From Isoperla grammatica (Eukaryota > Arthropoda > Insecta > Plecoptera > Perlodidae), in the NCBI GenBank assembly GCA_945910005.1, contig OX246746.1:20889228-20953227 (forward strand): a stretch of DNA of 64,000 bases, given 5' to 3'. Shown here one piece after another: positions 34,770-46,685 of the stretch. The position numbers and the translations under genes are program-made. Position 1 is the first letter of the stretch, and each line of letters starts with the position of its first letter. The notes below the pieces were generated by a model, which saw only the letters and a list, made by a program, of their open reading frames with translations, was not told where the DNA came from and ran no database searches.

Positions 34770-36190
34770 ATTAATTAATTTGATTAATATTGAATTCACA
34801 CTCAATTATACTTGGGTTAGTTACTTTAATTTTACTTTTAAGAGAAAAGATTACAGCCAATATTTAAACCATGTAAAATTACAATACCGTTATCTAAGAA
34901 CTGATACAACACATAGAAAAAAAAGAAAAAGCTCAATTGGGGATCGCAAGAGATAAATTCTCTAAGAAAAAATGGAATGTCATTACCAGGGTTCGTTCAT
35001 CAAATTTAATTGGTAATTAAATACATTTAAAATTAATATCAAACTATTTTTAATATAAGAAAATTTCATTAACAATATTCAGTTCTTTCAAACCCAAAGG
35101 GAGTCCATTTTCAACTTTGTCGGTGTGATGTAGTATATAAGGGATACGCTTAAAACCCGGTACTTAAACGCGGTTTTAACGCTGTAGTTAACCTTCCTCT
35201 AAGTTTTATAATTTTTCAACGAATTTATTAATTTTGTATTCAAGATGAATTCTTTCCACCTAAGCTAGTTCCGTTTTTCCTTTGACGCGCAGTGAAGGGG
35301 AAGAAGTAAAACACAGGTACCCGAGTCAAGACTCTAGAACATGTCTGGTTGTATTGGGAGTGCTATCATGGCTAATGAGGCATGGTTAAAGCTTCCAGTA
35401 CTCACCAAGGATGATGCTCAAAGGAAGTGACGCTCCTCAGAACATCCCTGCGCTAAGCATACTTACCTTATTCATAGAGGAGTCGTACTCGAGACTTACA
35501 GATAACGCACGGAAAGAAGTTATTGTCGGATACACAGAAAGTTGATCCTTATACAGTTTCTATTGCATTCTATAGATATTTTCGACATGAGGAATTGAAA
35601 AGATGTTTAAAATGATCTTCAAGTTGACAGAAGCTGTAGTATAATGTTGGCTGCTTTTCGACCTACCCTGTAGTGGAACCCCACATTTCTGTCAAATAAA
35701 ATTGCTTTAACATTCTTAAAAATTAAACCAAAATATGTCATTTTCTAAATAATGAGTGCTCTTCTTATTAGTGTTTCTTTGTTTCAATAAATACATCCGT
35801 TTTTCAGATGTTCTTATTTAACTTTTGTAATGTTGAGTTGCAATACACTTTTCTCAATAATTAAATAAGAACTTTTAAACAACGGGCATATTTATTAGAA
35901 CGACGATATATTAATACATAATAAACAATTCACTTAATACTTTCGAGTATGGCATATTTTGATTTAATTATGAACAATTTTAAAGCAATGTTCAGCGACA
36001 GATATCTTGGGTTCGGCTGGGTAGATTGACATACAGCCTTAATAGCGCGGTCGAAATTTTGGCAACAATGATACAATACAAAATACAACCTGAGAACAAT
36101 GTATTGTTGAATCAAGTGTAGAGATCATACCGAACGGTTCAACCCGGCGCCTACACCAAATATCAGATCACACATTCAATAGGCCTATAT
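34770..36190. other. Unique AT-rich DNA, no recognised gene
   Basis: atacttacct at about 35460 matches the first ten bases of U1 snRNA, but the following sequence does not. Confidence 0.4.
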
Positions 36191-36192
36191 AC

Positions 36193-36194
<2 letters not shown>

Positions 36195-36242
<48 letters not shown>

Positions 36243-36270
36243 ACTCGCTCTCTCTCTCTCTCTCTCTCTT
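36195..36270. repeat. (CT)n microsatellite
   Basis: About 35 CT repeats with one ccactcg interruption. Confidence 0.95.
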
Positions 36271-36299
36271 ATCATTGTATACGTACACTATAATTATCT

Positions 36300-36490
36300 G
36301 TTACTCTAAGTGTTAATTGATCTAAATCATAATTTTATATGTTTGTATCGATCTAGGAATCAAAATTTATATTATGTCTGTATTGTTATTGTATGTATCT
36401 TATAAAATGGTTGGATGGTAGAGAATGCCTAACAGGCATTAATCCCGCCATAAATAAAGACGCTAATCAATCAATCAATCAATCTCTCTC
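36300..36490 (+). mobile_element. LINE-like 3' tail, family D
   Basis: ggttggatggtagagaatgc, ctaacaggcattaatcccgc, cataaataaag, followed by a (aatc)n and then a (tc)n simple tail. The same end sequence is seen at 48850-49035 and 49200-49412. The parent retrotransposon type is not determined, as no reverse transcriptase is present. Confidence 0.6.
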
Positions 36491-36871
36491 TCTTTTTAGC
36501 TTTTACCCTCTGTTTATATATTTCTGTGTTTATGCCCGGAAACATTGTTGACTTTTTTTGAAATGCCGCGTAGAATACCATATCTTTCAAAATATATAAT
36601 ACAAAAATCTTTCGACTTTTGAAATAGGTATGTTTGAAGCAACATTGATTTTAAAATAAACATAACCATGACCGAAGCTATACTCCAGGTTTTCTGTCAA
36701 ATTCTATTTCAGCTGTCTTAATATGAATCTTTCTTTTTTAATTGACAATTTATGCGGTTTGATTCTAATTCTTGTAAGTTTATAAGTATTAATAAATGTT
36801 AGTATTTTAATTAGTAAATAAATTATTAGTAAGTGTATAATGAGCATTGCTACTATATTTCAATCAGTATT

Positions 36872-36945
36872 TCATGTTTTACAACGTGTTTGCCAGCCTA
36901 GGTCATATGACGTCAGTCGAATCAGATACATTGCACAGCGGCCAC
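36872..36945 (+). repeat. Dispersed repeat E, copy 1
   Basis: tgttttacaacgtgtttgcc, cctaggtcatatgacgtcag and tgcacag align with 39766-39830. Confidence 0.6.
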
Positions 36946-36949
36946 GTAG

Positions 36950-38675
36950 GCGTAACATACTCTGCATTTCAGTGCGTCGATTATCATAACATCCCTAAAT
37001 AATAATGTCCCATTAAATTAACGTTCATCAGTAAATGTTCCCTCTAATATTGTTCAACCGTGAGGGTGTGTATCAACGCCACCTACTATCGGATTCAAAA
37101 AGTTGTGGCTCTCAACTTTGAAACCACACAAAAAAACAAAAATAATGATCAGTGATGGAAGTATAAGAGGAAAACCACTACAATTTGTTTTTTGGTTGTA
37201 TAACAACTTCATATTTATAATTCGTTCAAGTACTTAAGTAACCATACTGCATAGCTTTATGTGATATAACGTATCTAAAAAGTGCGGTTTTTCACAGTTT
37301 ACCATTGTATTGACATCATCACAATCATTGTAATGACATCGATTGAAGAAGAATTTAGGGCTATTTGAAATAATACAATAAAACATATTTAAATTCGTTT
37401 CCACTCACTGTACTACACAGTACACATGTTTCCATTATTTGTGAATGAATTGATAATTTTTTAAATCGAGGTACACACTTTTTGAATTAGTAATGCGCAT
37501 ATGCTACAACCGTCGCAATAAAGCTACGCTATACGATATTGAGATAAATGCCTGTTATCGAGTAGCTTTATTCCCAGCTAGTTCTCTATCGGTCTCGTGT
37601 TCAACATCCTGTTAACAAGGATGTACATTGAACATCCAGAACTCCGGCGCGTTGTACTTGTGACTAGGCCATGAGTTATTACTTGACTCTCCACTGACGC
37701 GCTCGCTCATTGTTCGGGCTAATGTGTTGGTCTGTTGGGTGGTTATAGGCGCGAGCAAACCCGTCCATTCCACTCAAATGCCGCATTTAATTCTACATCG
37801 ATCATTCACTTTTTATGTCTCATCAGTCTACAACGCAGATTGATATTCTATATATTATATGGATATGTTGTTAAAATTTAAAAAAATAAATACAAAAGCC
37901 TCGAAAGTCTCACTGTTAAATATGTTATAATACGAAGGCTTTCTTAGCCCGGGTTAACGTTAAAAATTAAAAATACAACGTGTCGTTATTCCACGTCGGT
38001 AACACTATGAAATCGTATTTTAATAAGTAAAGCAAAGAATTTTTAAACCTATATTTTTAAAGTACAGTGTTTGAGTTTGATGCCCTTAGTACAAACTAGT
38101 TTTAATTTCCTCTGACAAATTCTGCTTATTAGTTATAAAATATTTCAATTAGTTTCTAAAACAAAACTATAATATCTATAGTTGATAAGTTGTAGCTAAA
38201 CTACGTCTGCCTTATTATAAATATAATATTATACAGTTATAATGTTTTAACTTGAATTGTTCACGGGAATAATATTGGAAAGTCACAAACGTATATGTGA
38301 CAAACAAGACAATGGTATCCGAATTAATCTAACTTGTGTGCATCAGTTGTATGTTTGTTGTTCGCTAACACAGTGTTTGAACAGTACCTATCAGGCTTAG
38401 TATAATGCTCACATGTAGCCGTATTAACAATTGAACGGTTTTACCCACATGAATGTGAACTACATAGTCATACAGGTTGTCACACGGAATAGTCATCAAT
38501 CATAGCTTCAGCACGGCTATAAATTGTTATGTTATAGCTTAAAGGTGTTTTGTAGATACATCAGTCAAACCAACAGTTGTGTGTATGATGACTGGTCTCG
38601 TTTGAATTCGTGCGATACATGATGTGCGGTACAAAATGAATGACATTTTCGATGAAAATCTAAAAATAATTGGTG
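36950..38675. other. Unique AT-rich DNA, no recognised gene
   Basis: No frame, RNA gene or strong repeat was found. A less AT-rich stretch lies at 37550-37760. Confidence 0.4.
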
Positions 38676-38733
38676 TATATATATATATGTCCGCGAAAAC
38701 TTGAAAACTAATATATATATATATATATATATG
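38675..38733. repeat. Two (TA)n runs
   Basis: tatatatata at about 38675-38690 and 38710-38733 border the left end of the PLE terminal segment. Confidence 0.9.
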
Positions 38734-38965
38734 ATTTTTTAGATTTTGTTGGTTGCAATATGTAAAGTAAGGATACATTTTACGGTTTAACCAATCCAAA
38801 TTTTATTTAAAATGATACTTCAACGTTTCGACGACTTTAGCGTCGTCTTTTTCAAGACATACAAACATAAAAAACAGAGGCAGTTTATATAGTTCGGTGT
38901 TAAAGAGAATGTTTTGTATTGGCAAATAACTTAATTTTTGCGGTTAACAGTTTTTGTTGCAGAGG
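38734..38965 (-). mobile_element. Penelope-like terminal segment with hammerhead-like fold, copy 2
   Basis: Nearly identical to 42727-42963. It lacks about 41 bases (from aaataaataaaaaacc to aatcag) that the other copy has after aaaaaac. On the minus strand it has a hairpin gacgac/gtcgtc followed by gaaacgttgaag. The 30 bases next to the TA run (gattttttagattttgttgg ttgcaa) also occur, in the opposite relation, at the 5' break of the PLE remnant at 9.2 kb. Confidence 0.7.
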
Positions 38966-39034
38966 AACATTTTAGTATTAATCTATGGAATCTATGACGA
39001 ACAATCACGATCAAAACTCTCGTTAACATGTTGT

Positions 39035-39190
39035 ACGGACGTAATGTCAAATATTTCCACGTGTGTACCTCCTTTTAATACACTTATTAACAGTTTACAT
39101 CAGTTTTGAATTTCGCTCAAAGCCGATGTTGACATGTAATACGGACAATACGGATGTACTGTCAAATATTTCTATTAGTACTTGTTCATA
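39035..39190 (-). repeat. Dispersed repeat B, copy 3 and a partial second
   Basis: acatgttgtacggacgtaat, gtcaaatatttccacgtgtg, then a second shorter match at 39130-39180 (acggatgtactgtcaaatat). Confidence 0.6.
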
Positions 39191-39194
39191 TCAC

Positions 39195-39765
39195 ACTCTG
39201 TGTTAAAACTGCATTACACAATAAAACAATCTTCTTTGCGTCGTGTGTGTATGGTCGTGGCCGATTTCTCAAAGGCACTCTAGTAATTCTACTCATAGAG
39301 AAATATTCCACTTGGACTATGGGAAACCACGAAAACCATGTCATGATGGATAATGTCAATTATTATAGATACATTATTGTCATTATTTTTAAATGATTCG
39401 CTCAAGAAAAAGGAAAAATATCTCGAATGTTACGCATTTAAAAAATACTGCTGACACCCCTGAATAGAAGTCCAGTCACCCTTCGCAGTCTTTTTCTTAG
39501 TTGTCACTGGTTCTTTTGCAATGTAAGAAGAAAGGAACTAGCAATCACCTGACGTGTAAGTGGAGTGCTTCGTCTACATGGCAAAGAAACGTACCAGGAC
39601 ATTACGCTGATCAATGCGGCACCGTAAGTTAGACTGATAAATGGTAGTGGCATCTATAGCCGAGGGGTATACTCAGGGCACAGGCTCCGTTCAGACACTG
39701 ATCTGCTGATCAAAAGAAAGTAGAATGTTGACCGGAGACGGGGAGTTATCTTAGCAATAGTATTT
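39195..39765. other. No recognised feature
   Basis: An 80-codon frame at 39154-39396 is Tyr/Ile-rich and lacks a motif. Confidence 0.4.
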
Positions 39766-39830
39766 GATGCTTTACAACGTACTCGACACCTAGGTCATAT
39801 GACGTAGACAAATAACCTGCACAGAAATAC
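39766..39830 (+). repeat. Dispersed repeat E, copy 2
   Basis: tgctttacaacgtactcgac, acctaggtcatatgacgtag, ctgcacag. Confidence 0.6.
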
Positions 39831-39834
39831 AGGT

Positions 39835-42475
39835 AGTATTAAACTTCAATCACCCTTCGTGCTTCATCTATGATTTATGAAATAGGTAATGAAAGAGCAA
39901 ACATTATCGTTTATCCGAAGCTAAATTGCGACGTACCAGCAAATCTAACTACGTTATTTGTGATTTCCGCTCTCCCGGGTGTTGATTATAGTTTCAGTGC
40001 TTTTTGATATTTTTCCTGGAGCACAATGATGGTAAATGTTCACGCGGGAATTTTAGAATTCCCTTCGCAATGAATATTGTCAACTTAACTTCAATGAATC
40101 TAATAGAACGGATGTGATACGTAATTGCACAATGCAAAGTGCAGTCAATCATTCGAGGTATCAGAAGTTTTATTCGATAAAAGTTGAATACATCATCCGG
40201 GGGAGAAGGAGATATGTATTCCAGCTTACAAGTCAAACAACATTTGAATGCTGCGATCAGCCAGATGAATAGAACCTCATTCATCACGTATGCGACTGTT
40301 CGTGTGAACAATAGTATAGGACGAAATAGAATTTCATTAGACCAAATTCCTCGTCTGCCAAACGTCTACTATTTCAAATTCCTGTTCCATTCTCCATTAC
40401 ACTTAGAAGTAACATGGTTTCCATGCACTGAGTTGGAGAGAGAATTGTGTATTATTGTGTATTAACATAGCAACATTGTTAGCATTCCAGATAACTCAAT
40501 GCAAACACAATAACTCTATTTCGGTAGGTTGCTGTTTCGATTCCGGTAATCGAAAATCCTGACTGAAGACCGTCCTTATTTTCGTCTGCGAATCTGAGTT
40601 GGGTTTGAGCTGAGAAAACCCCCCTCGGGCATTTCTTCCCAATAGGGGATACTCGTCAGTTGCCAATGTGAGTGCGAGTATAGAAGACCGGGAAGGTAAT
40701 TTAAAAGATTTTATATTCTATGAGCTCTTTGACGTTTCCTCTTTTCTGAATTTTTTGTTTTTGTTTTTGAAACGACCTATGATGTCAGAATGCGCTTTCA
40801 AGAATATTATTGACGAATAAATATACCAGTGCGTTCTAGATAACGCAATTAAAAGCGCTACTAGGGCGCCATTATGATATGTGTCTACAACAATGATGAA
40901 TTATTACCAATCTCTATAAAGAAAATCAAAATTCATAATTGCATTAATATGTTGGAGATATTCTATATTGAGGTGATTCTTCTGATTCCCAACCTACAAT
41001 TATTAGAATTAATACTAATAACAAATTTCAAATCTTCCCTTAGTGAGATAACCGGCAAACCGTGCCAAATGTATTCAAGTGGTCCATTTTGTTATACCAG
41101 ACTTGAATACGCGTCTCCTTCTTTTCCCGCCTTAATGATGTAAACAATTTTAAACTGATTTTTTAAAATGAAAATTCTGTATAAATGGGATTCAAGTGCT
41201 GGTGACCATTAAGGTTCCTTAGATTTAGGACTACGAATGTTTTAGTATTAGAGAATCTTTAAAATTAACTCAAGCTTCTTCATCTAAATGACAGCTCACT
41301 AACAATTATGCCGTTCGTTTTCACTCGAAGAGTTCCGCAGCCATATTCTGAAACACACTAATGTTCACCCCCCCAAGTTTAAGGGGCTTTTGTCCATCAC
41401 CTAACCCATTACACTTTAACAGCAGGTTTTAGTAAAGCATCATCTCTTTTGTTTCGGACAGTCTACATTAGAGTCGACCTCCCCCAGAGTAAAATATACA
41501 AAACTTGATGGTTAATAAAGTAAATCAATACTCCATCTTACCCAGCTTCCTTTTGTTGTTTGATACATGAAGTATATAGTAGCGCTTAGCTGACGGTTCG
41601 CAATCTCTTAGAACAGGCATACACACATAATAACTAGACTTGTGTTCAACGCTATTTTCAAAGGAACTCAAATTGCGTACTTCCTCTCCTTTAAGACGTT
41701 CTAAAGTTAAAACGTTATCTCAACCTAATTTCCTGCCACTTTGCTATCCTATTCCTTTTGTATTCCCATGGCTTCTACTCCTATTGCCGCGCCCGCCTCC
41801 GCCATACAATTCACAACTTGCAACTTTGTTGATGTCGTTTAAGACTGCCGCATATGAAATATTCAACATAGCATACGGTATAACTTCCTCTGAGCATTCT
41901 CTTCTTCAGTGGTGCTGGGGACGGGAGAGTATGTGGATTCAAGTTTACTAGAATCTTGGCTTCCTAAACATTTTAAGAAAGATTAAGAAAAAGAGAAAAT
42001 AAATTATCATTGCTTTTAAGTACGAGCTGTGGATATAAAAGAAGTAATGTTCCGTTAGTGGTGCATGGTTGAACCCTTTGCTGTGTCATGTACTCTTGTA
42101 CCGAAGAAACGCTGGTGAACTCTAGAGATCCGGACTAGCGTGTGCATAATACAGAACTCATTATTCTCGCAACGAGTGGAGAATATAAATCGCTTTTGAA
42201 TAGAACACAACGAAAACAACAAGGAGACCTAACATATATTGTGCATGGTGTATCTCTTCATATGCGTCGGACAACTTGTTTTAGAACTATGCAATCATTT
42301 ATCGCCTTCATAATTAGTAAATCGCAATATTAAACCTTTCAAAATTAATGGTATTTTGTTATATGTATTATATATTATATCCATTGGTTCTAAAACTTTC
42401 AAATATAATAATTGTTACAATTTTTATTTCTCTAACTAAGTAATTAATTCGTTAAAATAGTATTGATAAATTTAC
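39835..42475. other. Unique DNA, no recognised gene
   Basis: Frames of 80-105 codons at 39994-40465, 40874-41143 and 41640-41951 overlap, lie in AT-rich DNA and have no recognisable domain. At 40545-40640 cgattccgg and cctgactgaag faintly resemble SINE S1. Confidence 0.4.
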
Positions 42476-42479
42476 AAAA

Positions 42480-42612
42480 ATAACTAAATTAAAATATTTT
42501 AAAGATTTAAAATTCATACTTTAGCTGATAGCAAACCAAGGTATGAATAACTTTTTTAACATCTTGAAGCGTTCTCAATATATTTATAAAATACCGATAA
42601 TTTTGTGTGGTG
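42480..42612 (+). repeat. Dispersed repeat A, copy 4
   Basis: tttagctgatagcaaacc, acatcttgaagcgttctcaa. Confidence 0.55.
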
Positions 42613-42637
42613 TAATATTGCCGTTAATACCTCAAAT

Positions 42638-42676
42638 CAGGAATTATATATTATATATATATATATATATATAACT
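42638..42676. repeat. (TA)n microsatellite
   Basis: TA run close to the left end of the third PLE terminal segment. Confidence 0.9.
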
Positions 42677-42719
42677 GAACTTAGACTTTCGTGACTATTA
42701 ATATTGTTAAAATTTTAAC

Positions 42720-43036
42720 AATATATATAAAGTAAGGATACATTTTACGGTTTAACCAATCCAAATTTTATTTAAAATGATACTTCAACGTTTCGACGAC
42801 TTTAGCGTCGTCTTTTTCAAGACATACAAACATAAAAAACAAATAAATAAAAAACCACAACAACCAAAGAAAATTAATCAGGGGCAGTTTATATAGTTCA
42901 GTGTTAAAGAGAATGTTTTGTATTGGCAAATGACTTAATTATGCGGTTAAAAGTTTTTGCTACGATTCGTTCTCTTAATTCAATGATTTATACGTTTTAC
43001 TTTTAAAACGTGTTGCCAATGGCAAATAACATGTTT
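42720..43036 (-). mobile_element. Penelope-like terminal segment with hammerhead-like fold, copy 3
   Basis: Bounded on the left by aacaatatatataaag and on the right by tttatatatatagtgtg. It contains the shared terminal sequence: ggatacattttacggtttaa, and on the minus strand cttgaaaaagacgac with hairpin gacgac/gtcgtc and gaaacgtt. It also has the cacaacaaccaaag string shared with the 8.9 kb copy. No coding sequence is attached. Confidence 0.72.
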
Positions 43037-43039
43037 TAT

Positions 43040-43900
43040 TTATATATATAGTGTGGGTTGCTGATGGTATTATCGTTTCTCGATTAGGTGAACGCCGTTA
43101 AAAAGTAAAGTCCGTAAAGAAACAACATGTTTTTGTGTGCACAGCCGCCACAGAACTTCAGTGAGACGGCTGTTTACTTGAAGACAACAGGGCTACGGGC
43201 AGACTAGTGGAATTCTTTCAGCAATGTTCATTAGCGAAATGGTTCGATCAATAGACCTTGCGACACATACACGTTCCACACTATCTTATTAAAAGCTTGC
43301 CATGCAGGATGTGTGTTTACCCTTTAAAGTAAATGAATTGATGCTTCTATCTAATCACTTAGTGATTTGCCACTGGGAACGTTGTATAGATAACACCGAC
43401 AAAGATAGCTTAGCTGTATAGGTGTTTCGAGACAACCTTATGTAGATGCTTCGTCAAAGACGAGTGGTTCGTGGGCCACCAGCAAATGGTGTCCGTCTGT
43501 TTAACTTTGTTTGTAACAGTGCCTTTTACGTTGTTTGTCTACTTAGGTTGCGGAAACCCCGATTTTGATTTGTTAAAATTGCTTAAAAGGTGTTAAAATT
43601 GTCCCAAATGTAAATCAAAATATGTCTTCGCATAAGGAATTTAGTCTTGTTTCTTATGAATTTTTCTTTGTTCCAATCACTACTTCCGTCTTCACGATGT
43701 TTTTAATTACATTTTGTACTGTGATGCTAGTGGACACCTTCCACACCTTATTAAGCACATATGTAAAAAAAAAATATTTATATGAATGAAAAAACAGTTC
43801 ATGAGCAAGAGCATTACATTCTATATAAAATAATATATTTTGTTTTTCTTTTGGGGCAATTTAGACCCATTTTAAAGTAATTTGAACTTATCGAAATCGG
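43040..43900. other. Unique DNA, no recognised exon
   Basis: Lies immediately upstream of the splice-site minisatellite and is probably intronic if the gene extends upstream. No exon-like frame was found. Confidence 0.4.
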
Positions 43901-43906
43901 GTGTTC

Positions 43907-45515
43907 CTATATTTAATGTTGCCTGGATGTTCTGTGGTTACAGCTGCCTTCTGGCTGCGATGACAGCTGCAATGATGCCATGACGTATGTCAGTGTGTTC
44001 CATGTTTAATGTTGCCTGGATGTTCTGTGGTTACAGTTGCCTTCTGGCTACGATGACAGCTGCAATGATGCCATGACGTATGTCAGTGGTGTTCCATGTT
44101 TAATGTTGCCTGGATGTTCTGTGGTTACAGCTGCCTTCTGGCTGCGATGACAGCTGCAATGATGCCATGACGTATGTCAGTGTGTTCCATGTTTAATGTT
44201 ACCTGGATGTTCTGTGGTTGCAGCTGCCTTCTGGCTGCGATGACAGCTGCAATGATGCCATGACGTATGTCAGTGTGTTCCATGTTTAATGTTGCCTGGA
44301 TGTTCTGTGGTTACAGCTGCCTTCTGGCTGCGATGACAGCTGCAATGATGCCATGACGTATGTCAGTGTGTTCCATGTTTAATGTTGCCTGGATGTTCTG
44401 TGGTTACAGTTGCCTTCTGGCTGCGATGACAGCTGCAATGATGCCATGACGTATGTCAGTGTGTTCCATGTTTAATGTTGCCTGGATGTTCTGTGGTTAC
44501 AGCTGCCTTCTGGCTGCGATGACAGCTGCATTGATGCCATGACGTATGTCAGTGGTGTTCCATGTTTAATGTTGCCTGGATGTTCTGTGGTTACAGTTGC
44601 CTTCTGGCTGAGATGACAGCTGCAATGATGCCATGACGTATGTCAGTGGTGTTCCATGTTTAATGTTGCCTGGATGTTCTGTGGTTGCAGCTGCCTTCTG
44701 GCTGCGATGACAGCTGCAATGATGCCATGACGTATGTCAGTGTGTTCCATGTTTAATGTTGCCTGGATGTTCTGTGGTTGCAGCTGCCTTCTGGCTGCGA
44801 TGACAGCTGCAATGATGCCATGACGTATGTCAGTGTGTTCCATGTTTAATGTTGCCTGGATGTTCTGTGGTTACAGCTGCCTTCTGGCTGCGATGACAGC
44901 TGCAATGATGCCATGACGTATGTCAGTGTGTTCCATGTGTAATGTTGCTTGGATGTTCTGTGGTTACAGCTGCCTTCTGGCTGCGATGACAGCTGCAATG
45001 ATGCCATGACCTATGTCAGTGTGTTCCATGTTTAATGTTGCGTGTATGTTCTGTGGTTACAGCTGCCTTCGGACTGCGATGACAGCTGCAATGATGCCAT
45101 GACGTATGTCAGTGTGTTCCATGTTTAATGTTGCCTGGATGTTCTGTGGTTGCAGTTGCCTTCTGGCTGCGATGATGCCATGACGTATGTCAGTGTTCCA
45201 TGTTTAATGTTGCCTGGATGTTCTGTGGTTACAGCTGCCTTCTGGCTGCGATGACAGCTGCAATGATGCCATGACGTATGTCAGTGGTGTTCCATGTTTA
45301 ATGTTGCCTGGATGTTCTGTGGTTGCAGCTGCCTTCTGGCTGCGATGACAGCTGCAATGATGCCATGACGTATGTCAGTGGTGTTCCATGTTTAATGTTG
45401 CCTGGATGTTCTGTGGTTACAGCTGCCTTCTGGCTGCGATGACAGCTGCAATGATGCCATGACGTATGTCAGTGTGTTCCATGTGTAATGTTGCGTGGAT
45501 GTTCTGTGGTTGCAG
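43907..45515 (+). repeat. 93-bp minisatellite built from a 3' splice junction, 17 units plus the junction itself
   Basis: The unit reads ttccatgtttaatgttgcct, ggatgttctgtggttacag, ctgccttctggctgcgatga, cagctgcaatgatgccatga, cgtatgtcagtgtg. The last copy is the real boundary, gttctgtggttgcag|ttgccttcggactgcgatga. That means about 35 intron bases and the first 22 exon bases have been copied with the acceptor AG. Most units are 93 bp and several are 94 (cagtggtgttcc). The unit at about 45127 has an internal deletion. The unit at about 45034 keeps ccttcggactgcg, as in the true exon. Confidence 0.97.
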
Positions 45516-45697
45516 TTGCCTTCGGACTGCGATGACACCGGTGAGAACGAGGAGGGGGATTGCGAGCCCGGCATTAGCTGGGAGGGGTCAGCGGAAATGC
45601 AAAGCGGGGATGTTCTGCTGGTGCGGATAGACGATGCAAGACTGGTGCAACAAGGAGGGAGAGTGCAGAGGCGTAAACCAATGACTGAAGCGCAAAG
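45516..45697 (+). CDS. Internal exon A of a spliced gene, family not recognised
   Basis: The exon is bounded by the acceptor ttctgtggttgcag and the donor caaag|gtgagg. It is 182 nt (60 codons plus two bases) and GC-richer than its surroundings. The translation begins LPSDCDDTGENEEGDCEPG, an acidic, two-cysteine segment. It continues with GDVLLVRIDDARLVQQGG and ends RRKPMTEAQ before the split arginine codon. The exon phase (two bases left) fits exactly the one base that starts exon B, which completes AGA. The ATG upstream in the minisatellite is not a plausible start, so this is an internal exon and earlier exons are missing or unrecognised. Spaced cysteines and acidic loops would suit an extracellular protein, but that is a guess. 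The start of the exon is the source of the 93-bp array. Confidence 0.7.
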
Positions 45698-45764
45698 GTG
45701 AGGAGTACTAAATTTAGGTTATTAACAAATAGGAGAAGTCGCTATTACAACCGCTCCAAATTGA

Positions 45765-45870
45765 AGTGTTTCAGGAACATTTTGAGAACGCTACACAATA
45801 TTGAAAATGTGATCACTAACCAACATTCATCTTCTTAAGAGACAAACACTGACTTAAAAGTAAATAACAT
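45765..45870 (-). repeat. Dispersed repeat A, reverse copy
   Basis: gagaacgctacacaatattg, aaaatgtgatcac is the reverse complement of the ttttcaatattgtgtagcgt signature. Confidence 0.65.
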
Positions 45871-45904
45871 ATTTCGTCCTGCGGTTGTTATTTTGGAAGC
45901 TGAT

Positions 45905-46115
45905 TAATTGAAGAATTAATCTATTTAATCTATTTGCCTAATGATATCGAATTGATTGCAATATTTCAAAACGTTTTTTAAAGAATTAATCTATTTTATC
46001 TGTTGTCCTAATGATAACTGGATTTTTTGCAATATTTCAAAACCTTTTTAAAGAATTAATCTATTTAATCTAGTTCCCAAATGATCATCAGATTGATTGC
46101 AATATTTCAAAACTT
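45905..46115. repeat. 68-bp tandem triplication in the intron
   Basis: Three copies of aagaattaatctatttaatc, cctaatgat, ttgcaatatttcaaaac start at about 45911, 45980 and 46049. Confidence 0.9.
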
Positions 46116-46262
46116 TTGAATCCAGTTTTTAGTTCTTATGAACCTTAATGTTGGCTACTAACCACTCATTTAATATTATATGTTGTTCTGAAGATATTAC
46201 TAACAGCTTTTGATTAAGCGCGGTTTCAATAGTTGAGACTCAACGCGTTTCACATGTGATTG
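46116..46262 (+). repeat. Dispersed repeat A, copy
   Basis: ttttgaatccagtttttag, aatgttggctactaac, gcgcggtttcaatagttgag aligns with 58930-59075. Confidence 0.65.
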
Positions 46263-46477
46263 ATTGTATGATAATGTGAAATGTGTATTAGATTATTGTG
46301 GCATGGGGCTGTGATTACATAATTGTATTGATTGCTACTTGTCAGTAACATCTGTATTTGTAATGTCTGTCAAAGATGACAGATTAATTTATCGAAATAT
46401 TGAATACATACATATTTTTTACTTTTTTCTGCGAACAGAGCCATGTCCCAATAATTAATAATAAATTTTAATAATTA

Positions 46478-46685
46478 TTCGAGGGAATACCCGTTATAGG
46501 GTGCACATCAGCTTTACTTGATGTTCCCCTCTTCAGGTAACTAACTAGGTTATTAGGGTATTTGGATAGCGGAGAAGGAATGTCCGACGGCTATTAGTAG
46601 GATTCAATCCCAGCATTCGCCTTTACGACTGAGGAAAACCTCGGAAAAAACCTTCAGTCAGGACTGCCGGTGGCCAGAATCGGAA
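46478..46685 (-). mobile_element. SINE family S1, copy 4, head truncated
   Basis: Minus-strand body and tail (acttgatg/catcaagt region, cgttatagggtgcacatcag on plus) match copy 3. The sequence breaks at the box B end (ggccagaatcgg), so the tRNA-like promoter is lost. It lies in the intron, antisense to the gene. Confidence 0.85.

Noticed and set aside
35455..35480. U1 snRNA
   Set aside because: Only the first ten bases (atacttacct) agree; the rest does not fold or match.
40184..40465. 93-codon plus-strand frame
   Set aside because: It overlaps a 105-codon minus-strand frame, lies in AT-rich DNA, and has no motif or splice context on either strand.
40545..40640. Sixth SINE S1 copy
   Set aside because: Only about 20 scattered bases agree and neither promoter nor tail is present.
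44643..45574. Minus-strand frames over the 93-bp array with repeated MEHTDIRHGIIAAVIAARR
   Set aside because: The frame stays open only because the period is a multiple of three. It is broken by 94-bp units, and the plus strand has the splice signals.
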